Below the pieces are notes generated by a model. It was not told the DNA's origin and made no database searches. It saw only the letters and a list, made by a program, of their open reading frames with translations. A stretch of DNA of 64,000 nucleotides from Dactylonectria macrodidyma (lineage: Eukaryota; Ascomycota; Sordariomycetes; Hypocreales; Nectriaceae): contig JAGMUV010000051.1 in assembly GCA_020744425.1 (NCBI GenBank), forward strand, positions 124,001-188,000, read 5' to 3'. The position numbers were made by a program, and so were the translations under genes. This document shows positions 11,784 through 19,607 of this stretch, piece after piece. Numbering within the stretch: the stretch's first letter is position 1; every line of letters begins with the position of its first letter.

Positions 11784-12497
11784 AGAATTCCAGATCCAGA
11801 GGCGCGATTCGACCGCCTCGGCCGGCCAGTCGTCCAGGTCAAAGCTAAGAACGTCGGTCCTGGTGCGGCTGCTGCCCCCGATGACAAGGCGGGCAACCTT
11901 GCAAAGCAGATTCCCATATGCATTGGCGCCCGTCTAATGCTGACGTTCAACCTTTGGCAGCCAGTTGGCCTCTGCAACGGCGCTCGCGGTACAGTTTACG
12001 ACATCAGCTGGGCACCCGGGGCTGACCCCATCCAAGATCCTCCTTGTGTTATAATGATGGAGTTTAACAAGTACGACGGACCGGTGTTCCTGACCACCCC
12101 CGATGGCAAAAAGATTGCCCCGATTCTCCCAGTTGAGAGGGACTTTCTCATCGGAGCCACTCTCTGCGCTCGCACGCAGTTTCCCCTGAAAGTATGCTAC
12201 GCTATTACCGTGCACAAGTCACAAAGCATCACAGAAGATATGATCGTTACGGATCTCTCCTGCCGGGGCTTTCAGACCGGTTTAAGCTACGAGGCGGTCT
12301 CTCGTGTGAAAACGCTTGAGGGTTTGATGTTGGATGCGCCATTTGATCGTAATCACCTAGTCTATCGGTCTCCCCCGGATGGCATGAAGATGAAGATGAG
12401 GGATCAGGAGCTTCGGAAACGACAGGTGCTCACACGGAATCCGTCCATGTCACATAATACCAAGAATGGCCATGGCAATGGATCAGTACGTAGATAA
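11784..12497 (+). pseudogene. Helitron helicase, C-terminal fragment
   Basis: The frame, open from 11784, encodes the end of a PIF1/RecD-like Helitron helicase: CIGARLMLTFNLWQPVGLCN, GARGTVYDIS, then LKVCYAITVHKSQSITED (late helicase motif with H-K-S-Q) and YEAVSRVKTLEGLML. Upstream helicase motifs (Walker A, Walker B) and the Rep nuclease with its two His and two Tyr residues are absent, so this copy is non-autonomous. A small C-x2-C stretch near 11626 (CARCGEEKPAGDF) resembles zinc fingers seen in fungal Helitron products. Confidence 0.75.
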
Positions 12498-12534
12498 TGC
12501 AGTAGTAGTAATAGCTTCCCGGCCCGCGGACACA

Positions 12535-12605
12535 CAGCCTTCGGCTGAGGCTACCCCATGCACCCCATCGCCGCTCCAATGTGCATGGGGTGACGTAGTA
12601 TTTTA
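12535..12605 (+). repeat. Helitron 3' end with hairpin
   Basis: Inverted copy of the 5' end (12535-12548) followed by the hairpin arms 12553-12563 and 12581-12591 with a 17-nt loop, then GACGTAGTATTTTA to the host junction. There is no CTRR end, so the classical Helitron1 type does not fit. Confidence 0.65.
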
Positions 12606-13755
12606 TCATCAGTCGCGATGCATTGTACAATGTTTATCGAGACTTTGCACCTGAAAGCATTACTGATCGATGGGGTAAAGCACGTTTTCAACGTCGTGAA
12701 TTTATTGTTCCAGGGCCTGACTGGGTATGGTCCCTTGATGGTTATGATAAGCTTAAGCAATGGGGCTTTGAGATCTATGCTGGTATTGACGGGTATGCCC
12801 GATATATTACATGGTTTTACTGTGGATATTCTGCTGCAACAAGTTGGAACGTTGCCTTACAGTATCTATCAGTTCTGCGGCAACGTGGTATGATGCCACG
12901 AGCTATTCGGTCTGATCATGGAGGGGAAACAGCTTTGATGTGTGGCTTACATTACTTTCTTTCTGGGAATAGAAAGAAACGACTTGGAACAGAGTTAGTT
13001 CCAATTGAGTTTAAGGATTGTTGGTTTTTTGGACGAAGTATTCATAATACTCGAATTGAGAGCTGGTGGCATCGGCTTTATCAAGCACGTGGAGGATCGT
13101 GGAGGGTAAGTTTCTATTATTCCTTATTGAACTTTACTAATTCTCTTCGATTAGATATACTTCCAATGGCTGACAGAAAATGGGCTCTTTGATGGTGGCT
13201 CTCTTCCTGATCGCATTGCTATTCTATTCATCTTCATGAATCCAATCCGACATGACTTGATCTCATTTATCCGAGTCTGTAATAGCCATTATATTCGCCG
13301 TCAAGCCAATCGACCACATGTTCAGCCTGGACAACCCTCAGTTCTATATCATGATCTCAATTCAGAGACTGCACGGAACTTTGCTGAAGAGATTCCACCT
13401 GATCGATTCAGATTCTGTCAGGAAACCTTTGAACTTGATCAATCTGATCTGGATGCTTTCTTGCCAGAAGAGACAATGTCTATTTGTCAAGATATCATTA
13501 CAAGGACAATTGGCTCTTTACCAGAAATTTCGAACGTTGTCACACATCCACTTTTAGATGAGTACAATCTTCTACGAGTTGAATTGGCTCTTTATATTCA
13601 GAATGGGAATTCACCACGACTATCCTTACTTGACCGACCTCGAGATGGGCGAGATCGACTTAGTCAAATTCTACAGGCTCAGAATATTGACATTGAAGTG
13701 TTTGATTCATGGATAGCAGCTGATTAATAAAGGAAAAGACATGAGAAGATTGAAA

Positions 13756-14925
13756 CTACTTACGCTGGCGAGTTACCATACTTAATGGAGGCAGTGGCTG
13801 TTTACTGCCAGTCTTCCGCCCTGTACTAATTACACCTTCCTCGATAACTTCTCTACTTCCATCATCTGATATAAGTGCCTCCAAATCCTCACTACCTTGC
13901 CCAGCCACTTCTATAACCATATTATCTTGTCCATTCAAATCCGATCCATCCACATCAGTATCGAAGAATGCAGCTAAGTCATCTTCTTCATTAGACTTCT
14001 CTAGTAAGACCAATACCTCCTCCTTTTTCTTGTCTACCTTTACCTTCTTATCTGTTGCTGGAGCTGATTGTGTAGATGCTTTTCGTTTGCGATTAATTGG
14101 AGATGGTGTTGGGGGTTTGTTTTGTATTGGAAGTGATAGATCCTTTTCGCCCTTGACCTTCTTCTTTCGCACTGGAACAGGGGTGATCATGTTATCTTCC
14201 TCCTCTTTCGCTTCATAAGCATAAAGAAGTGAAAGATTGACCCTGGTTGGATACGGACTTTGAGGATTGATTGCATTGAGAAATGCAGCAAGAGAAGTTG
14301 TCTCTAGAACTTCCTGAGAAAAGAAAACAATACTTTGCGAACTGTTACTGGTGCAACCAGAAATGAACTCCCAGTCAACGGCCCGATATGTTGCATCAGT
14401 TGTTGCACGTGCAGCAACTGATCTCACAAGGTCCGCATGTGAAGGATAGTTATGTGTTGCGTTTGTAACAAAGCAATTGCCAACTCTCCCAGCGATAGTA
14501 GGAGATCCAGACTGCCACTTCCTGATATCCAATTGACCGCTTGATATACACTTATATGCTGCTGTATATAAGGTAATTGCCAACTCAATGGGTGTATTGG
14601 GTATCGGCTTCGTTCGGGTAGCTTGAGCATGGAGACTTCGGCTTTGGTTGCCTTGATTGACAGCGGATTCCAGTTGAGCAGGATTATAAGAAGGGATAGT
14701 CATTGCAGGTGCATGTGCATGTTGGAGTCGTCGTGATCGTGCGTGTGTAGGTGGGATTGGGCTGTCTTCAGTCAAATCGACCATGTCAATTTGAGGATTG
14801 GCAGAAGAAGGAAGAGTTAAAGGTATAATATTCTCTCCACAGAAATAACAACGAACCCAGTCTGGGTTTAACTCCAATACAACGGAATGGAGATAACCCT
14901 TCTTGGAACAGATTGCGGAATTCAT
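13756..14925 (-). CDS. gene C, unknown transposon accessory protein (copy 1)
   Basis: Single open frame of 389 aa from ATG 14925 to 13756. The N-terminus has Cys6 and a VRCYFCGEN motif (C-x2-C), possibly a small zinc site. The middle is a Thr/Ala-rich domain (IELAITLYTAAYKC to VLETTSLAAFLNAI). The last 150 residues are highly charged, with a nuclear-type cluster (NRKRKAST, KKVKVDKKK) and an acidic tail. It ends 28 bp from the convergent transposase stop. CAGC|GTAAGT at the stop codon could act as a splice donor into antisense transposase sequence but this is speculative. The same gene is intact and nearly identical in copy 2, which suggests it matters for the element. I do not recognise the family. 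Confidence 0.75.
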   Translation of the reverse strand: MNSAICSKKGYLHSVVLELNPDWVRCYFCGENIIPLTLPSSANPQIDMVDLTEDSPIPPTHARSRRLQHAHAPAMTIPSYNPAQLESAVNQGNQSRSLHAQATRTKPIPNTPIELAITLYTAAYKCISSGQLDIRKWQSGSPTIAGRVGNCFVTNATHNYPSHADLVRSVAARATTDATYRAVDWEFISGCTSNSSQSIVFFSQEVLETTSLAAFLNAINPQSPYPTRVNLSLLYAYEAKEEEDNMITPVPVRKKKVKGEKDLSLPIQNKPPTPSPINRKRKASTQSAPATDKKVKVDKKKEEVLVLLEKSNEEDDLAAFFDTDVDGSDLNGQDNMVIEVAGQGSEDLEALISDDGSREVIEEGVISTGRKTGSKQPLPPLSMVTRQRK

Positions 14926-15014
14926 TGTTAGGAATAATAAAGAAGGATTAAGTTAAATTATTTGCGTACGCAAAAAATTTCACATTAAATACAGAGAATA
15001 TTAGCACTAATGAC

Positions 15015-15336
15015 TGTCACATATCGGGATATCGGACCTCAACGGCTATTGCGGAAGTGAAGCTTTTCCTTCTATCATCATAGGCGTCCATCGCCACCTG
15101 CCTCGTCACCAGCCTCGTCACCGGCCTCGTCACCAGCCTAGCATTTCCTTCATTCAGGTCAATAGCTAGATACAGCCAAAGACCCCGAAGCATCCGGAGC
15201 CTCTTGGCTGTCCGAGGTCATCCGAGGTCATCATCACTTTCTTCGTCTATAAGACTGACCCAAAGACCCTCGTTAGATAAGAAGAATATCAAGAGCTTCT
15301 CACATATATGATCATTTCCATCTGCTAGATGCAACA
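15015..15336. repeat. solo-LTR-like repeat, family 1, copy a
   Basis: 322-bp sequence with TGT...ACA ends (TGTCACATATCGGGATATCG at the left, GATGCAACA at the right), flanked by TGAC on both sides. Related copies at 17759-18057 (reverse orientation, with a perfect 5-bp duplication) and 38792-39100. No coding capacity. Confidence 0.7.
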
Positions 15337-15364
15337 TGACTCATCACCTGTAATCCTAGACTAG

Positions 15365-15947
15365 TTACTCTTCGGGTTGTGTGGAGCTAAGTTCCTCTTG
15401 GATCTTAGCTCTTTCAATTAGATCTGCTCCAAATGCACGTAGTTGATCAGGTGTAGACTCCTTCACGATTTTCCCTATTATAGATCGAGATAACTGTGTT
15501 TCTTTTGGCCGATCTAATTTATTCTTATTAGTATTTATTATGTAAAGAAAGGTTCAATAACTTACCATGATATGAACATCGAATTCCTCTCGATGAATAT
15601 GTGCAGTTCGCACATGCGCCAGCAGCAATATCACTCTTAGTGATACACCCTTCAAAAATGCCATTTCCTCTTGCACATTGCATACAGGAAGGTGTGCGTA
15701 AAGTCCCATAAATATAGATGAGTAGTGCATCAATATTCTGTGTACGGGTTAGGTCAAGGCCAGTTGATGAAGACCGCCCTTGTCTAGCTCGTGTATTCAG
15801 CTGTAAAAGACGGCTCTCTGTTGCCTGCTCTTGACATCTTATCACCTTTGCAGGCCGTAGCAATTGCGCCTTTGTAAGAGCCCATGACGTGAGTGCAGCT
15901 TTGTTTGATGGCTGCTTGGCAGTTGCGGAGTTAATTGGAGGTGACAT
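15365..15947 (-). CDS. gene D, DUF3716-like zinc-binding protein (copy 1)
   Basis: Two exons, 15947-15566 and 15513-15365, joined over a 52-nt intron (GTAAGT...ATTAG), give 176 aa. The C-terminal half has CMQCARGNGIFEGC, then GACANC and IRCSYH, the cysteine pattern of the fungal DUF3716 domain. The N-terminal part has a basic/Gln-rich stretch (VIRCQEQATESRLLQLN). The intron is phase 1 and falls just after the last Cys, the same place and phase as intron 2 of gene A at the other end, so A and D look like paralogs. ATG 15947 (MSPPINS) is chosen as start; in-frame ATGs also exist at 16082 and 16103. Transcription would start just inside the right inverted repeat. Confidence 0.75.
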
Positions 15948-16150
15948 ATGTAATACAGTTGGTGTTTTTGCTGATACGTATTGATGGAGAATGTGACAGG
16001 GAAAAGATGACGTGTACAGGAGGAAAAATTGTTGTATGACCTTGTATATGGAATATTCATCTTGCTTTAATTGAATATTCATGTAATTGGGGTTTTCAGG
16101 CATATGTAGATACGCTAGGGTGGCTCTAATGATGAAATTTGTTGGAAAAG

Positions 16151-16185
16151 GGGTTTTGAGACAGTGAGCCCTACAGTCAACCGTA
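16151..16185 (-). repeat. right terminal inverted repeat, transposon copy 1
   Basis: Reverse complement of 7155-7189, followed by GTCAG at 16186-16190. A 213-bp spacer of unrecognised sequence separates it from copy 2. Confidence 0.95.
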
Positions 16186-16403
16186 GTCAGGATGTCTTTA
16201 TTTGGCATAAGCGCCAAAAATTAGCCAGCCCTGTAATGAGTATAGCTGAATTTAGGTAGGTAGGTTTGTTTTCGCCCGGGGGGGACACACCCCAGAGGGC
16301 CTTTGCACTAAGCTGTTTCTGTTTCGAGAGCTTCCATCCCTTTGCTGCGGTTAAGGCAGCAATTTTGTACCACCCCTGTCAGTCCCACTTTTCTCCCGAC
16401 TTT

Positions 16404-16438
16404 TACGGTTGACTGTAGGGCTCACTGTCTCAAAACCC
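16404..16438 (+). repeat. left terminal inverted repeat, transposon copy 2
   Basis: Identical to 7155-7189. The three CGTGTACAG-type subterminal repeats follow in the same order. Confidence 0.95.
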
Positions 16439-16850
16439 AAATCTCACTAGCTGCACACTACAGGCGTGTACAGGCCCGATCACATATTGAATACAGGCGT
16501 GTACAGGCCTGTTCACATATTTAATATCCTTCAAACCGAATATATGACTTCAACGTACTCCAATTGCAGCATTGGCGATAATTTGAATACACCCATTTAC
16601 AGTCGTGTACAGACCGTTACAGCTGTAAAGCAGGTGTATAAAGATTTTTCTTTTTTTAGGGCGCGCAATTGAAACTCTTCGTGCTACAGATTTTTTTTTG
16701 TTGTTTTTTTGAACTTCGACTACAGGCTCATACGCGACCAAACATCGCCAAACATCGCTCAACATCGCCTGCCGCAGCTCCACGTTCACGATCGCACAAC
16801 ACCACGACTTCGCGCATACACGTTCGTACACGCCTGTACCGCACCAAACA

Positions 16851-17568
16851 ATGGCGTCCACCGGTCAACACGCCCTCAAGCTGCCGATTCCCTGGTCAAA
16901 TTCATGTACGGCGAGGAACTCGAGGACAAGAAGGCTGTGAAAGGCCTCTAGCGAGTTGATTCAACTAACTAGTCCCTATGCTGTTTACTTTCAAGATGAA
17001 GAAAGGAAAGAATCTAAATACAAACTGGGTGCATGAAGACGCGTTATATCTTCTTTAATATAGAAGATTCGAGAATCAACTCGATGGCGCTGTGGAGAAG
17101 GATTCGGGCTTGGCGGCAGAGCCGCCAGCCAAGTGGGCCTGACCCGTTACAAAGGCGTGCAAGAAGTGCAAGGACAATACTGGTATATTCAATGCTTATG
17201 TGACATTGAATGCAATGTCTCCGGGTTGTGCCTCCTGTCACTATGGTAGTCAGGCCAAACACTGCTCGCTTGTGACTGGTAAGTTCCATACATGCCTGTA
17301 CGCGTCTGATCAAGGCCGATCGCTAATAGTTACAGATGTCGAGAAGCGATCCCGCGATGACTCCTCCTCCGACGACCATACTTCCAAGCGACAGAAGAAG
17401 AAAAAGGAATCGGGCAAGAAAAAGAGCAAGAAGGAAAAATCTGGCCAGGACTATACTACGAAGGACATTACTGACGCGCTCAAGAGTCTGGACCAGAAAT
17501 CACTTCGCACCATGAAGAATATCTTCGAAGCTCTTCTGGATGGCGATGTTTTTAGCGATAGTGATTAG
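16851..17568 (+). pseudogene. gene A (copy 2), deleted and interrupted
   Basis: Starts at ATG 16851 like copy 1 but jumps at about 16862 from the fifth codon to the exon encoding QAADSLVKFMYGEELEDKK, a deletion of about 295 bp that also removes intron 1. A solo LTR then interrupts the frame at 16936. The remainder keeps the Cys motif (CKKCKDN...GCASCHY...KHCSL), an intact intron with GGTAAGTT and TTACAG before 17336, and the Lys-rich and acidic C-terminus ending at 17568. Comparison with copy 1 gives the splice model of the family. Confidence 0.7.
16936..17151. repeat. solo LTR, family 2
   Basis: 216 bp starting TGTGAAAGGCC and ending CCCGTTACA, flanked by the perfect 5-bp duplication AAGGC (16931-16935, 17152-17156) inside gene A. 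TG...CA ends plus a 5-bp duplication are the hallmark of an LTR left by recombination. No internal element of this family is seen in the window. Confidence 0.85.
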
Positions 17569-17758
17569 TTTAGTTCTGATCAGCTGCGAACATAGCAGCA
17601 CAGGGACATATGGGCTTGGCTTTCTGAAGATTTGAGTATAAGGATTAGTATAGTCCTGATGAGTTACGAATAGAGCTGTAAAGAAATATACAGACTCAAC
17701 CTTTAAAAAATAATTAAATTTTTCTATGTTTTCTAAAAATTAATATATAAAGTGATAA

Positions 17759-18057
17759 TGTTGCATCTAGGATATGGAAGTGATCATGTGTGTGAGAAGC
17801 TCTTGCTATTCTTCCTATCTAATGAGGGTCTCTGGGTCAGTCTTATAGATGAAGAGACTGATGATGACCTCGGACAGCCAAGACGCTCCGGATGCTACGG
17901 ACTATTTGACTTTATCTAGCTATCCTCCTGATCATAGCTTGTGACGAAGCTGATGACGAGGCCAGTGACGAGGAAAGTGGCTGTGGAACCTTATGATGAA
18001 GGGCAGAAAGCTTGACTGTTGTCATAGCTGCAAAATCCGATATCCCGATATGTGACA
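17759..18057. repeat. solo-LTR-like repeat, family 1, copy b (reverse orientation)
   Basis: 299 bp, TGTTGCATCTAG...ATATGTGACA, flanked by GATAA on both sides (17754-17758 and 18058-18062). It is diverged from the copies at 15015 and 38792 and is an independent insertion in the AT-rich spacer between genes A and B. Confidence 0.75.
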
Positions 18058-18236
18058 GATAACTTAGATATTTTAACATTTTATATATTCTTATTATATT
18101 AAACATTAAAAATATAAATAATTATATTTTATAACTTCTAGATATATTTTAATTTAATTATATATATAAAATAGAAATAGAATTAATATTTATATTATTT
18201 TATTTTATTAAATATAAATATATATATATATATATA
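18058..18236. other. AT-rich spacer of the transposon
   Basis: Very AT-rich sequence ending in a TA-repeat, equivalent to the A/T-rich region 8520-8760 of copy 1. No gene. Confidence 0.5.
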
Positions 18237-19607
18237 ACGTACATAATAAGCGAGCCGACTGCACAAGCGAGCCGATCACTATTGTCAGATACGTCAGAGG
18301 TGCAAGCTGCATAAAGAAGCCTGTTACGTTTATCATCTGCTGAGACAGCGGCCCGGTCTCAAAGGCCCGGATCCTTTAGATCCGGTCTTAAAAGAACCTT
18401 ATTGTTGTTAGATTGGATCATGTACAAAGCACCTGATCGGGCGGTCACGTGGTGACCTCCAGGGTTGAGACTGCCTATTGGTGCAGATACCTCAGGCCCC
18501 CACTTTTAGTGGTAATTGGAACACATACGCAGTCACGGCCAGGAGACCTCCCAGATACACACAGACAATACACACACAATCAAGTCATCTAAGTGCCACG
18601 CAAGCTTTCCGACAATTGTAGACCCTATGATGATAAGTGCATCTCTGTATAAAAAGGCCGCTGCGAGTCCTCTGTTAAAGAGCGGGGAATAGAGATCACA
18701 TTCAATCTAATATTTGACAACTATACTGTACAGCTAAAAATAGCAATATCAGATTTTCTAAAATAGGCCATATAATTATTAAAAATATAAAAAAATTATT
18801 TTTAGATATCTTATTAAAAAAGTCATAAGATAGTATTTTTTTTAAAGATTTTTAATTAATTTATTAAGCTTCCTATTTATAAAAATCAGAAAAAACACAG
18901 TATGTATAATGTAACGGTTGTGCTAGACCGCTGTACCAGGGGGCAAAAGATTGGTCAATAATCGCTGTGGTGGCGATCATCCGGGCACATTACTGCACTA
19001 TAGGGCCCCTATCGCTGTTCGGTGAACCAAGCCGTAACATATTGTCAAATATTAGGGTGAAAATTGTGTATTCTGTCCTTGCCGCCTATGCCTTGAGGTT
19101 TCAGGGCAAGCTTTATATACTCTTTCTCTTCTGTATAGAATCAGCTAGAAGCTGATTGCTAAGCCTCGTGGCAATAGGTGGCAATAGGTGGCAACTTTCG
19201 CCTCTGACATATCTGACACATATAAGCTTTTTCTTTATAACTATATAAATAAAAATAAATAAAATTGAGGAAATTTTAATTTTATAATTTCGTATTTAAT
19301 TAACCTCATTTCAAAATTGCAGTTATTTTAGGACTGGTTTGGAATTTTTTTAATTTTCTTAGAATTGCGATTTAAGGTGTAAATCTGTAGGTTTCACAAG
19401 GGTAGGGTTCGAACCACTGGTTGAAGCCGAAATAGTACTGTATTTAGGCTTCGTATTGATGGATCTTGTGTTGTTGTATCATCTAACTAGCCAGCAGGTG
19501 CGCAGTGGGGAGATATGGATCTGTGCCCCATAGGCCGATAAGGCAGTCCCCTTATCGCTTCCAGGTGGGCGCACATACCACCTGCCGCATCCCATCTGCT
19601 GCTTGTA

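Larger units (their letters stand above)
9247..12605 (+). mobile_element. Helitron (Helitron2-like), internally deleted
   Basis: The boundary is defined against the uninterrupted transposase of copy 2: host sequence stops near 9245 and resumes at 12606. The left end TCAGCCGAAGGCTGA (9247-9261) recurs as its inverted form CAGCCTTCGGCTGA (12535-12548) just before a 3' hairpin with 11-bp arms (ACCCCATGCAC 12553-12563, GTGCATGGGGT 12581-12591), 14 nt from the end. A 5' end that is an inverted repeat of sequence next to the 3' hairpin is the layout described for Helitron2 elements. It contains the C-terminal part of a Helitron helicase and a captured or nested LINE fragment; no Rep domain was seen. 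No target duplication is visible, as expected; two bases at the target (CA) seem altered. Confidence 0.75.
8779..13727 (+). pseudogene. gene B, DDE integrase-type transposase, interrupted by a Helitron
   Basis: The coding sequence starts at ATG 8779 (MPRPRIDLTPLRQDIT) and runs to about 9245, is interrupted by the Helitron, resumes at 12606, and is spliced over a 49-nt intron (13106-13154, GTAAGT...TTAG) into a last exon ending at 13727. Without the insertion it would be about 513 aa, like copy 2. N-terminus: helix-turn-helix-like region. Core: DWVWSLDGYDKL (Asp 1), AIRSDHGGETAL (Asp 2), NTRIESWWHRL (Glu), the signature of the fungal and animal integrase-core transposase family. The C-terminal exon is all alpha and not recognised. 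The rest of the frame is clean, so inactivation is due to the insertion alone. Confidence 0.85.
7155..16185 (+). mobile_element. four-gene DDE transposon, copy 1
   Basis: Perfect 35-bp terminal inverted repeats (7155-7189 and 16151-16185, beginning TACGGTTGACTGTAGGGCTC) are flanked by the direct repeat GTCAG at 7150-7154 and 16186-16190, so both ends belong to one insertion with a 5-bp target duplication. Inside, in order: gene A (plus), gene B transposase (plus), gene C (minus), gene D (minus). The element is 9031 bp, of which about 3.36 kb is a Helitron inserted into gene B, so the original unit is about 5.7 kb. The transposase belongs to the group with an integrase-like core (DG...D-x-GGE...R-x-E) known from eukaryotic integrase-type DNA transposons; assignment to a named superfamily such as IS3EU is a guess. 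Confidence 0.9.

Noticed and set aside
15528..16217. Extending gene D to a 229-codon frame that includes the terminal inverted repeat
   Set aside because: The extension would translate the transposon end and flanking host DNA; ATG 15947 is inside the element and precedes the conserved part.
16669..16959. Frames of 80-103 codons across the left end of transposon copy 2
   Set aside because: They run through the non-coding left end and the deletion junction of gene A; only the frame starting at 16851 corresponds to the gene.
16936..17151. Interpretation of the insert in gene A as a MITE
   Set aside because: No terminal inverted repeats beyond TG...CA and a 5-bp duplication; a solo LTR fits better.
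19386..19410. tRNA-like B-box (GGTTCGAACC) in the Copia LTR
   Set aside because: No A-box at the right distance and no cloverleaf; it is LTR sequence.
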